64,000 nucleotides of DNA. Source: Pegea sp. RAD2-039. Lineage: Eukaryota; Chordata; Thaliacea; Salpida; Salpidae. The DNA is taken from assembly GCA_034620365.1 (NCBI GenBank), contig JAQGEQ010000175.1, positions 372,001-436,000 of the forward strand. Reading direction: 5' to 3'. Shown one piece after another: positions 26,340 through 37,947 of this stretch (position 1 is the first letter of the stretch; every line of letters begins with the position of its first letter). The notes under the pieces are model-generated. The model did not search any database. It was given only the letters and a program-made list of their open reading frames with translations, and had not been told where the DNA came from. The position numbers and the translations under genes are program-made.

Positions 26340-28500
26340 GAATTTTTATGGTCTAAATAAATGTATATGTAATATTTTTGTCCCGTAACCTTGACTCCAA
26401 CAAAACCGACAAATTGTTCCTTAGAGTCCTGGGTATTTGATAAACGTTTGGTTTTTACTCTTGGCTATGATTACATCCTTCGTGTTTATCTTAATAAAGA
26501 AATAAATGATATCATTACGTATTGACACTATAGAAGGAGATGTTTGCTTACTTTATAAAAGTAATTTAAAAGTTGAACTAGTTCATACTTGTTTGGATTT
26601 TTTCCTATTTTCTAAGTTAGTCTTGAAGTTATTTGTGTTTATTTTCTTTAAAACTTGAAATCTAAACTAAGGCTCTTCTGGGTTTATATTTCGTAACATG
26701 TCATGTAGTTGTATGCTATCTGGCATATGCAGCGTTACTAGTAGTAAGTGATATTCTTTCTTACTTCTTTGAAAATTTTAATCTTCCTAACATACATTAT
26801 ATAACTCTTTATATATATCTTTAGGTGATAAGCTCATGATGTTTTTCTCAGATTTCAACTACTTTTTAACTTAATTTACTTATTCACTCAAAAAGTCAAA
26901 TTCTGAATTACTTGTTTTCTAATACCCCGGAAATTTACAAATTGTAACTCTAACTAGTATTTTGTTAAGTATTCTGCCTTTAGTGGCGGTATGTCTTAGT
27001 CTCACTCTCATCAAGCTAATTTTGAATTGATTAACACCAATCGATTTTCCTTAATCTAGGAGCACACGCTTAACGATGTTTACAATTCTTCTAATGTCAA
27101 ATTCTAACATAGCCTTGTTTCGCTCAAACTATTTTCTAAAAATAAAATATTCGTAATTTTTAAAAAGCTAAACCTTTTAACCTCAACTCTTAAAAGTCTT
27201 CACCAAAACCAACGAAACTACAAATATTATTCTTAAATCCAAAAAATCATCTTATGAATGATTTTGCAACCACCAGGTTTGGACATTTTCACTATTGTCG
27301 ATGATATCAACTTCAAATAACTTATTTATTACCACTTTATTAAAGATCTATCTCGAACACCTGAAAAGTTCCTTTTATTTAGATAAGCGCTCTATTTATA
27401 CTACAACTATTTTATACCACAAGTTGCTTATATCAAATTAATTTTATCAAAAAAAAATTCTGACTCATCTTTACGAGATTTCAAACCTACTTTTTGAGTA
27501 TCAATTTGGACTCTTTCCTCAAAGATCCTTGATCTTAATCAGTTGTTGTTCTGACTTCACCAGTAGCTATATTCCATAGCAAATAATTTAGCTACTAACA
27601 TCACTTATGCAGACATTCACGAAGCTTGTAATTCATTTTTCATCCTATATTGGTAACAACTTTCAGAGAATTTAATATTGCTTAAGCTTATTCATTTTTA
27701 ATTATTTATAAATTTAATTATTTATAATTTATTTAATATTATTTAAGCATACTCTAGCCTCTTTGATTAAACCATTTCTTAAAGATAGACAACAACAAGT
27801 CATCATCAATAAGTCTGTTTTAAATTTTCTTTTAGGTCTTCAGTGATACTCCCTAAAGTAGCCTTCCTCTCTTGAAATACTGGTATCAATGATATTAAAG
27901 ACTTTTCACTAGATGATTCTAGAATTTAGTTTTCTTTGCCAAACGTTTTGCTACTAAATTAGTTGCTCTTCAATCTTATAATTAATCTGTTGACTTATGG
28001 CTTCAATCAACTCAAGCTATTAATAAATGTCTTCATCTTTCAAATAATAAACTCTCAAGATTTAATCATCGGAATTCTACTTAAATTTCGAATATTTTTG
28101 AACAGCAAATTTCTAATGTCAATTGCGTAACCTAAAGTGGGCTTAAAATTTTTCACCACGTGAGTTTCTTCCAAGTTAAAGTTTAATTTTTCTGCATGAA
28201 GTCTTTCTACGATTAAATTATTGAAATTTATTCAAAGATTGTTTATCTGGAAAGATTTTCTTAAATGTGTCATTTTTCTCATAGAAATCCCATCTTTCAA
28301 AGTTGCCGTGTCTTTGACCTTTTATTATCGTTTAAAATGTTTAATAGTTTCTTAAACTTGGCTTTAAGGATTTCTTTAAATACCACCTTTCATACGTTTT
28401 TATTTTCATAAAAAATTAACCTAATTAAAAACTTTAATAACATCCGATAAGTACTTTCAATAAGGTAACAACAGCTTGAAATTTTCCCGACTCCATCACT
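26340..28500 (+). mobile_element. Decayed LINE body with endonuclease and reverse transcriptase
   Basis: Reading all plus frames gives non-LTR retrotransposon motifs in the right order, with many stops and frame changes between them. The endonuclease remnant EGDVCLLYKSNLKVELVH lies near 26540, and SDFN (decayed GDFN) near 26860. RT motifs follow: EYQFGLFPQRS near 27500; YADIHEACNS then FHPILVTTFREFNI near 27610-27680 (the FxKAFDSVxH region); IKPFLKDRQQQVIINKSV near 27770; INDIKDFSLDDSRI near 27880 (the A/YxDD box); and NKCLHLSNNKLSRF near 28030. A post-RT stretch with DLLLSFKMFNSFLNL ends it. The order and wording are those of the CR1/L2/Jockey-type clades. It is long dead. Whether it is the same family as the 3' ends elsewhere in this window is unresolved: the diagnostic LINE tail was not seen downstream. 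Edges are approximate. Confidence 0.8.
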
Positions 28501-28799
28501 TCAATTAAAATTAAGTAAAAAAAGAATAATTAAAATAGTTTTATTGACGAGTGATTCATTATGTGGTTTTTTGCTTCATTATTTATTTGTTGTAGTTCTT
28601 AACTACACCGTTTTGATGTGTTCTGGTTTTTCTATGTCAATTATAATAAACTGTAGTATTTGAAACTTTTTTACTTTTAGGTCTTTCCAATCATTTTCAG
28701 TTGTTTCCTCTTCAAAAGATACCTAATCTGTTACTTTTAGAAATGAATTTTATTACTAAATTGAAGATATTTCAGAAGTTACGGATCGTTTTATGAAGC

Positions 28800-29135
28800 T
28801 TCGATATGTTTTGTCCGGCGAGCACATATTTGCGACAAGAAAAAATACATACAAAACCCAGGTAGAAAGGCGTTGTTAGTCTGTCTTAAAACAACACTTC
28901 CAGGAGATACAAAAGTCTGAATTTAAAGACAAAGTTGGAGTCTCGTACGTTATTAGTCGCTGTACTCAATGTAGTTCTGGCAGCTCTTGCGACGCCAGCC
29001 GGGTGTAGCTGCATCAGTCCTTCTGTTGTGCTGCATACCTTGTTAGCGTGGAAACCTGCTGCATGGGCAACAACTGGGTTTCCATAATGTCTGCCCTGAC
29101 TTACAGCAATACCGTTCTCGGTCGAAGCAGGCCAT
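28800..29135 (+). mobile_element. tRNA-related SINE, long-body type, copy 1
   Basis: A GC-richer island of about 335 bp just after the LINE body. From CACATATTTGCGA (about 28820) to the TTACAG near 29105 it aligns with the reverse complement of about 62000-62300; for example CAGTCCTTCTG...CATACCTTGTTAGCGTGG here against CAGTTCTTCTC...TATACCTTGTTGGCGTGG there. The 3' end is ACCGTTCTCGGTCGAAGCAGGCC-like, shared with the repeat at 56690-56780. The tRNA-like head is eroded here and clearer in the second copy. Confidence 0.75.
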
Positions 29136-31173
29136 AAAAATTTGAAAATTTAAGTTTTTATGATTCTCTAAAAAGTACTTCTGTAGTGTTTAAAACTAAT
29201 TTAAATAAAATTTTAAAGTAGCTGTCAACATCCAGAAATGTTTGTAGTTTTTGTAACTTAGTGACCATTCTGAATTTATCAGAGAATGAATCTTCTTTCT
29301 GTTGAATCATGAAAGGAACTTAACATAAGAAACTTTTAAGATATCTCATAATTCGGTATTACTCTCTTTATAATGTAGCTTCATCTCTAAAGTCTTTAGA
29401 ACTATCAAATGCTACCGAGTAGTGAACTAAAGCTATTAAGTTTTGAAGAAGATAGTTAGTTTGGTTGTTAGAAGTACGTTTAATTTTTAAACTTTATATC
29501 AAATTCTTTGTAAGAAAATGTTTTCTAAGGATGATGTTTGAATCTAAAAGCAAGAAATAACCTCACCTTGTAATATATTAAATTATTAATTCTAACATTA
29601 CTAGCTGTTGAAGTAATTACAGATGGAATAATGAGTTATGGCCTCATTGTTGGACCACCTACGTTTTACTACTATAAAAGTGATGTTATCTGCATAATTT
29701 TAAAACTATTTTGCTTTCAGTCATTAAAAAACTTATGCTTTAATGAAGACTAACTCTTTTAGATTCTCTATTACTATTCTGAAGTATTAGTGACAGTAAA
29801 TACTTATACTGAAGCTAATGTTTTGTGGCTTGTAATATTCTGTTAATTAGGATAATATAAATTAATTACTATTTCCTAAGCTACTATCCAATCTGCAGTG
29901 ATTTTGTTAACATGATGAAATAATGCTTTCAATTCGTTAATCCAAACTCTTTCTTACATAACTACATAAAAATGATTTAATTGAAAATTAGATTGACGAT
30001 TATATGACAATAAAATATCTAATGTCTAAAAAATGTAGAACCTTATTTTAAATCCTTAGAAATCATTGTTACAACATAAAAGTCTACTTCTAAAACTTGT
30101 TAATTTTTATCAGCTCATAAAAATAAGCACAAACATGTGAATAAATAGAAAAGTGCCTACTTTTTAAAGAAAAGTATTTATTTTGAAATTACATAATGAA
30201 AATAAATTCTTTGAAAGGTTAAATACCGTCGGCTACTAAAGTTAAAATTTGTCTAAGAAAGTTCTTATCAATTTCTGCTAACCGATTATTTAAAAAAAAG
30301 CGATGAAACAGAAAACGTAAAATTTTCAAATTTTTTTTCAATGGAAATTTATAGAAAATTTAGAAATGAATCAATTTTTCAACCCTCTGTTGAGAGCTAA
30401 ACGAAGGGTGGCCGAGAAGAACGTTTGATATTTCTTTTTCTGGCACATAACTTCGCTATATTTAAGCTTAATACGTTTTTCAAGTCACCTATAAGCAGTT
30501 AGGAATAATAGAAATTATTTTACATCAATAGGTGGCTTTATTTGTAGTTTTTTGTTTTATGGACATCTCCGGTTTTTGAAGTAAATGCTAGAAGGTTGCC
30601 AAGACTACTGCTACTGGTATTAAGATCTATTGTAAATGCAATAACGTTATCAAAAGTCTTCAGTTTAATTGATGTAACCAAACTTCAGACTTTGGCGGCA
30701 GTTAAAAATTTAAATTGAATAATTCTACTGACCTTAGTAAGCTTATTTCAAACTTGTAAATTTTAATTTTTCTATTTTTAGCAACTGCTAAAGTAGTAAG
30801 ACAAAATGATTATCAAATTAAGCGTTCTGATGCTGTGAAAATCAAATTAAAGTTTTGGCTAAAAAATATCAATTAACCTGCATTTTTAAATACCAAATTT
30901 ATTTAAACTTAACCCTCGTAATAAGAGCTTTTAAATATTTTTTTCAACGAACTTAATTATCATAAAACACAATTTTTTTAGAAACCGAAAAACCAACGTC
31001 ACAAACGGTATTGTTCATTTCTTAAGTAGTCTAAGAAAGAAATTTCAGATCAAGTCAAGCATGTTGAACTGCCTTAATTTGTATTATCGTGTATTTGTAT
31101 TGTTAGTTTGAAAAATATCTTCAAGTCTATCTTTTCAAAATTATCGTTGGCATAAGCTAAGATCTTTAAAAAG
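29136..31173. other. AT-rich intergenic stretch upstream of the small heat-shock gene
   Basis: No gene recognised. A two-unit heat-shock-element-like sequence, GAAATTTC, sits at 31039-31046, about 130 bp before the start codon of the small heat-shock gene; such a short match can arise by chance in AT-rich DNA. Confidence 0.4.
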
Positions 31174-31668
31174 ATGGAAAGTAAGTCGAAAATAAAAGAA
31201 CAATTAGAAGATTATAAAGTATCTGATAATTTTCTTGTTGACTGTTGTAGTAAAAGACGAGCAAACTTTGAACGTAAACAAAGTTTAATTATTGAGGGCT
31301 TTGAAAAGCTATTTGACACCAAAGAACATTGTGTTAAAAACCCTAGTTACACTCTGCCTTCTACCTCACATGACTATTCAGAAAAACTTGATGAAAATGA
31401 TGATCAGAATTTTTTAGAATGTATTCGTTTAGTTGACTTCAAACCTTCAGAAATTAGAGTTTTGTTAAAATCGGGTCGTAGAATACTAGTAGAAGCAAAG
31501 CAAGTTGAACCTTGCAACTGGAAACCATTTGTAAGAAAAGAATTTCGTAGAATTTTAGAGGTTCCCGAAAACGTTAATATCGATAAGATGGAGTCAGCCT
31601 TTGATAATTTTAATAAAGAACTGAGAATAACAGCTCCTTTTACAAAAGAAAAAAGTGATAATTTTTAA
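31174..31668 (+). CDS. Small heat-shock protein (alpha-crystallin domain), 164 aa
   Basis: ATP-independent chaperone-type protein that would bind unfolding clients in the cytoplasm (family knowledge). A single uninterrupted frame of 164 residues. Residues 1-78 form a variable charged N-terminal arm. The alpha-crystallin domain runs from about 79 to 157: VDFKPSEIRVLLKSGRRILV matches the DVSQFKPEEIxVKxxxGxLxV core, RKEFRRILEVPENVNIDKM the FxRxxxLPExVDxxKV strand, and FNKELRITAP the DGxLxITAP end. A GxL-like position is kept as NKEL. There is no I/V-x-I/V motif in the short tail (TKEKSDNF), so oligomer assembly may differ from canonical members. It lies tail to tail with the connexin, 194 bp away. 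An AATAAA is at 31688-31693. Exact orthology unclear. Confidence 0.85.
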   Translation: MESKSKIKEQLEDYKVSDNFLVDCCSKRRANFERKQSLIIEGFEKLFDTKEHCVKNPSYTLPSTSHDYSEKLDENDDQNFLECIRLVDFKPSEIRVLLKSGRRILVEAKQVEPCNWKPFVRKEFRRILEVPENVNIDKMESAFDNFNKELRITAPFTKEKSDNF

Positions 31669-31687
31669 AGTTGGTGTTTGATTAATC

Positions 31688-31693
31688 AATAAA
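31688..31693 (+). promoter_or_regulatory. Polyadenylation signal of the small heat-shock gene
   Basis: AATAAA 20 nt past the stop codon, which implies a very short 3' UTR; fits the close convergent neighbour. Confidence 0.5.
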
Positions 31694-31862
31694 ATAGTTG
31701 TAAACTTCTATCGTTATCTTGAAGTACACAAAAACTTTACTGAAACCAACTATTCAGACAGATAGTTAACTTAATAAACAGCAAAAAAGTTGAATCAGGT
31801 AGTTAACAGTCTAAAAAATTAAACAAATACGACATTAAACAATTTAGTGAGATAATTTTTCT

Positions 31863-34800
31863 TCATATATAGTTAAAATAGTCTTTGGCGTTATTTTCAA
31901 GGTTAATATTTAACGGTGGTGTACCAATAATCGGTTTCCCGTCTTTTGTGCTGCTATTATTTCGAAGAACAACTTGAATTGGAGGTAGAAATGCGTTTCC
32001 TCCATACCCACTACCATTACTTAAACGAACCTCTTGTGCGTTTGGGTAATTGCTACGACGTTGCTGTTCATTTAAGATTGCCTCGTCCAGACTTATAGAA
32101 GTTGCAAGATGACCCTTTATTTGAGGGCCTTTGTATTCTGGTGGAGGAGGGGGCGATGGTTGTCGATTTACAACTGGAAGAACTCCTCCGTCTAGTATCT
32201 CTGCATCTGAGATCTCATCAAAACGTGCTTTTGAGCTTGGTCTCCGCATCGCTTCTTGTTTTTTTCTCATAATTCGGTGGCGTCGAACCCCAAACTGAAT
32301 ATTCAAATTTTTTTGATGAAAACTTAACGAATTTGTAGAGAGAGAGTAGATACTGTGAATAATTTAAGATTATGTTTTGCTATAGAGGAAGTTTCAGATG
32401 TTATCTTGTCTTTAATCGTTTGATTATAACTTTTGTGAAATACAGATTTCTAAATCTAAAAATTGTTCAGCAATCGAAATAAAACAATGAATTTTGTTTC
32501 ATAGAACTGTTTCCTACTAAACCTTTTTTACAAATTTATTCATTTCAGTTTCAAGCTAACCGCTAAGCAAAATACTTTTATGGAAGATGGCACTAAACAT
32601 GTTTAAATTAAAAGTTCAAATAAACCCTTAAAAATAAGTTTATTTCAACAAAAATTATTTATTCAAATATTCTATTCTTAAAATCGTATATTGGAACAAA
32701 TCTATAGTTGATCGATGTATAAGTATTGGCAAAAGATTAAACTCTTTTCCTTATTCCAAGTTTTTTTTTCTCTTTTTCTTCATTCTACTAAGAGAAGATT
32801 TTGTGACATGTGAATGCATTGGACTGACATGCACAGTAACTAAGCTAAAATAGTTTAAATGTTTAAACAGAAAAGATTATTGGGCAAAAATACAGTAAAA
32901 AATTTGCTTACAATGCTAAAAAATTGCTGCCAAAAACACATAAGCCAAAGGTGTAAACTTAAACAAACCAAAACTACCAAGCTTCATTAGATTTGTACTA
33001 ATTTATTTCTGATAAACCAAACACAGCTGTTTCAAATGCTATTCTTGATTCAAAATAGAAATATATTTTTTTGTAGTCATCAAAGTTTTTACATTAGTGC
33101 TGAATGAATAGCATTAAGTAAAAAATAATTTGTTTACCTGCCATACCAAATAACAAAGCTCCACAATATTCAAAGAAGCACATATTATGGCAATGACAAA
33201 CATAAACCATAAGAATATGGTTTTTTCCATAGGTCTAGATACAAAGCAATCAATGGTGTTAGGACAGGGGTGCCCTTTGCATTTGTAGGTTTCTGGAATT
33301 CGAAATCCAAACATCGAGTACTGGAATACAATAAAAAGTTATTATTTTAAAAAGATTTATTACACAAGGTTTTTTTTCATGAATAATTGAATAAAGGTTA
33401 AATAAAAGATGTTTTAAAAATTAGCTATAAGTTTATATTTTGTGTAACTAAAAACTCTAATTCAAATTTTGTTTTCTTTCACGAATGCTTAAAAACTGGT
33501 TAGCAGTTTTATTGTAATGCAAAGCATTACATTAGGGTTTCACGAATTAAATTGCTAAATATCAAGTTTTAGTCAACGTAAAACCTTCTTAAAAATGCAG
33601 TTTGCATTTAATGTATCATCTTAGTCTCAACCAAAGCTGATTATGAACAAAATACTTTACATCATAAGATACTCAAAACAAGGTTTAAAAGATCTAAAAA
33701 AAGGCTTAAGCATAAGGTAAAAGAAAACATAAATCTAGAAGCATCTTGTGACTTGAGGTCTTTAGACTTACAAAGAGCAGTTATAATACTAACAATATAA
33801 AAATAAGCGTCTTATTAATTTGGTTGCTAGTAAATATCACAGAAAATCCTTGGGGAGACTGAAAATAACTAAATCCGACTTAACTAGAAGTTTATAATAT
33901 TATTTATTTACTTTAACCTTTTGGAATAAAACAGTTTTGTACTTATCTTTAGAATTTCTTTTTTAAAAGGATTTCTAAAACGGATTTTCGGAGCCATTCA
34001 ATCAAGTAATAAGTAATTGAACATATTTCTCATATGTCACACCAATTAGCTTTTAATTAGAAATTATTAAGCTTCTTACTTGTAAATAAATAAAACAAGC
34101 TTCTATTAATGTACGAGCAATCACAGAAAATGCGTAGAGAATATAGTTTTGACTAAAAGCGAGTTTTTCATCTCCAAACATTTCTTGTAACACCATCATG
34201 TTTAACTTCTTCTTTTCAGCCTCAGGGTCGTCGCTAACAGCAGATCGGACCTCCTTCAGGTGTCTGCTATTTGAAATTGAATTTAAAAGTATCATCAAAT
34301 ATTCGATTTTTGAATAAAAACTTTTCTTTGAAAGGTTACAAAAATTTCAAACCTAACTTTATCTTAATATTTTTAATGGATAGGTTTTTTCACATCCATA
34401 ATTTCCAAACTGCGATCTATTTTTATTAGTCAACTTATATTAGCAAGTCATATAGCAGAAGATAATGAATTATGGTCAAATTTTTTCAAGCTATGCAGTC
34501 AACCATGATATTCAAAGTATTGTTTACTGAATAGTATCTAAAGATTTCAAAAACCAAACATAAATATCTGTTTAATTTATTTTTAGTATCTTAATAATAA
34601 ATCATCTTTTTAAAGACACAAAGATGTTTGGTTAAAGTTATTATTAAAGAGATTTTTATCTTATCTTGTGGTTACTTTCATCTTTTGATTCATGTCTTTA
34701 TTTTAACAGAAAATCAATTTAGCAAAACTGTTTGAATAAAACTTTCTCAACTGCATGAATTAGTAAAAATAATATTTTCGTAATTAAATCTAATCGATTT

Positions 34801-37800
34801 TACTTCAGTTTTTTTTATTTATTGGAAAGCTTTCAGACATTACACGAAAAACATGAGGGTAAAAGCGATTAAACGAAGTAGGAAAACTTTTATATCAATC
34901 TTGTCGCAAGTGGATTTAAAACAAGAATAAAAAAACTGTCATAAAATTTCAGAAGGAACATTTTAATGGATACAAATTGTGTGTCTGTTTACCTTTTCTT
35001 TCGTTTCTTACCGTCCTCTCTATCTGAATCATCTGGTGATTTCTTAACCTAAAAAAAGAATTTATATTTTAAAATGTTGTTAATATTTGAGTATCTAATT
35101 TAAGTATGTCAAAAGTAGGAAATAGTTTACGTGTTTGAGTATTTGAAATTCATTCTGAGTTTTGTACAAATACTTAACCCAAAACTTATAATATAAGCAA
35201 ACTGTTTTAAGCTTTTTTTTTAACACCTTTCAAATATCTTTAAGTTTGGAATCAAATACCAAATTGCATGCTTCATGCTGGTGAAAGAACAATACATAAA
35301 AAAATAAAATACAAAATAAATGTAAAAATAAAAGATGCAGAACTACAATCATATAAGTTTTATAACAACTTGACTTCAACTCAAGTAGAAATTTCCAACT
35401 AGAAATTATCTTATAACAAAATTATGATTTAAAGAAACATAACTTGGTGTAATTTATTCAAATTTTTTCATCAATAAGTTTATTTGAAAATTTAGAATAC
35501 TAAAAGCTTACCTGGCTAAAAGCCAGTGCACTTAGCATAATTGCAAGATTTTGAAATTGAGTTATAAAAGTTATAAAAGAACAAAGAAAAAAAGTTTAGA
35601 AAATTTTAAAGGATTTTTCGAATTAAAGTTTCACTTTTACGCCACTGGACATTTAAAGTGGGACTTAAATACACAATTTATTTCCAAATTGAAATTAAGA
35701 ACCAGAATGGGTTTAATCAGACTCTTATAAAAATCATCATCAGATTTTTAGGGACTTCCTAAGAGTTTTTTTAGAAGTTGAATCGGTTCAAAAGCTCTTC
35801 CAACATCGAAACACCATCAACCAATCACATCAGTCAGCTGCATGCATTCACGCAGTTACGTGACGTCATCGGCATCGGGCGGTTCGCGCCGACGAACAAT
35901 GTTTCCGGTCAGTGAGGAGCTTCTCGATTTGCTATTTTGTTGCTTCCGACTTTCACCGTCACTCTGTAGAGTGGCCATTCGCTGGCCTACGACGTTGTTG
36001 GCGGTCTTCACCTGATGTGCAGAGTACACCATGAACATGATGGACGGAGTTGCCACCATAATGATCTGGAAGGACCAGAAGCGGATGTGGGACAGCGGCG
36101 AGAACTGGTTGAAGCAGACATTCGGGCAACCAGGCTAAAAAAAAATTTGATTAATTTTTTGGGCGAAATTGGATTTTGAGAATTTTTTTTTTTGAAATTA
36201 TTTTATAATAAATTGATTGGAATTACCTGATTGGTGTTGCATTTAAACTCGCTTTGCTCATCTGAATAAACACGATCACTAACGCTAGACACAACCACGA
36301 TTCGAAAAACAATCAGAAAAGTGATCCAAAATTTGCCGATAAGTGTTGAATGCTGGTTCACCTAGGTTTCAAGTTTATCTTTTTTAAATTTCTACTTAAA
36401 GCTGCTAATATTTAATAAATTTATTTTTAAAAGATGTTGGCGCGAACAGCGATCTTTTAGCTAGTAGTTTAGTAATTCCTACCGGACAGAAGTTTTTTAA
36501 AGATCCTTAAAAGCTAAAAAGATTTTTTTTAAACTTGGCTGTTTATCAATATCTCTCATAACTACTCAAGTGTTTATATTAATTGAATTTTTTGAAAGAA
36601 AATGAAAATAAAACAGCAAAAATAGACTTATCAATAGTTGTATCAGTTTATTCACAAGCTTGAAATTTGATAACAATAAAATACAATTTGAATATTACTA
36701 GAGAATCTAGATAAACATACTAAATTATTATTTGTTTAAAAAAAAGCTTTTAAAAATTTAATCTAATCGGTCCATTAATCTTTTTAATAAAAGTATTTTT
36801 GAAAGTATTTATTTGATTAGTAATAAAAGTTAATTAAGATATTATAAGGTGCTTTTGTAAGTTTATAGAAATTGTAATTATTGAACTGAATGTCAAGTTT
36901 GAATTAATCACTTCAATTTTAAACATTGTCACAAAATTTTAGTTCATTAATGATTGCTAGAAATTAACATTTTGAATTATTTGGTTTATAGGTTAAGTTA
37001 TTAAGTTAAAGTCTGTTTAATATAAAAAAACAGCTTTTGTTTAACAAACTGGTCATTATATAGTCTTGGCCGACATCAAGTACAAAGTTATAAATAAAAC
37101 AAATTTATAGTTTTAGTAACATTTTATAAAAACTTATTTTATCTATAACAATTCATTTTTCAGGTAAATTTCATATTTGTATAAAAGATTTTTGCAATTT
37201 TCATTTTCATAATTGCTTTGATTTTGTATAAAAAAAAATAAAAGAAAACTTTTCTGTAAAATAACTTGCTGGTTATTGTGTTATTATATGCTTTGAAGAA
37301 GTTGAAAAGAAACACTCTAAATGTTAGTTAAATTTATTTGTATAACTTTAGTTTGTTAAACTTACATCTACTGGAAACCAACAAAACTGTTTTATGATTT
37401 TTGTAATTAAAAAGCTGGTCAGTAAAATGAATTTCAAAGTTTGATTTTATTTATCTTAGGTATCAAATTATCTAGCTAATAATTGTTTGATTCTTATCTA
37501 AATGCATAATGTTTCTTGATTAAGCGGTTCTTTAGTTGAAAAAAGTCTGCTAAAATTGTTGCTAGTATTCTTAAAGTTAGTCGAGTAAATGAAAAGTAAT
37601 ATAGAACTTTTATTGAAACCCTTTAATTTAGATTTAAAGTTAACTATTTAAGAGAGAATAAGTTTTTTAATAAATCTTTAGATGGAATTATTTATTTTTT
37701 TCTTTAGTGTACAAAATTAATAAATGAAAATCACTTTTTAATGGCATAGTAAAAAGAATATTTTCTTTTAACTTCCTAGTCACACTAACCTTTACAAGAA

Positions 37801-37947
37801 ATAAAGTTAGTCAAATTTTGTCAAAATTCAAATATACAAGATTTATAAACTCAATAAAATTCTATATAATGTAAATTACAATAATTGGAATTAAATTAAT
37901 TGAAGTATCACCTTCTGAAGCCATCTTTCGACAAAATGCCATGACAT
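31863..37947 (-). CDS. Connexin (gap-junction channel protein), seven coding exons, 383 aa
   Basis: Four-pass protein forming connexon hemichannels in the plasma membrane. Exons: 37912-37947, 36227-36361, 36012-36134, 34993-35048, 34080-34266, 33138-33320 and 31863-32294, with phases consistent throughout. The N-terminus [12 protein letters not shown] joins [12 protein letters not shown], as in vertebrate connexins. Extracellular loop 1 has [19 protein letters not shown]: cysteines at about 53, 60 and 64 in C-x6-C-x3-C spacing, followed by PLSHIRFW. Loop 2 has [15 protein letters not shown]: cysteines at about 193, 198 and 204 in C-x4-C-x5-C spacing, followed by [10 protein letters not shown]. 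Residue numbers are almost those of human Cx43. TM segments lie at about 21-41, 75-95, 155-178 and 208-233; the cytoplasmic loop is Lys/Asp-rich and the 143-residue tail has a poly-proline run. The first exon is 12 codons only. Exon 3 is strikingly GC-rich and stays open past its donor. No innexin signature, so not a pannexin/innexin. Confidence 0.95.
35856..36011 (-). other. Open GC-rich extension of connexin exon 3 (possible alternative end exon)
   Basis: Beyond the donor CAG/GTGAAG at 36011 the frame stays open for 51 codons ([20 protein letters not shown] ...) to a TAA at 35856. Base composition here is about half G+C, as in the exon itself and unlike the flanking introns, and the peptide is Ser/Arg-rich like a cytoplasmic tail. 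If read through, it would give a protein of about 149 residues ending after the second membrane segment. An in-frame alternative donor GTC/GTAGGC also lies within it. Confidence 0.45.
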
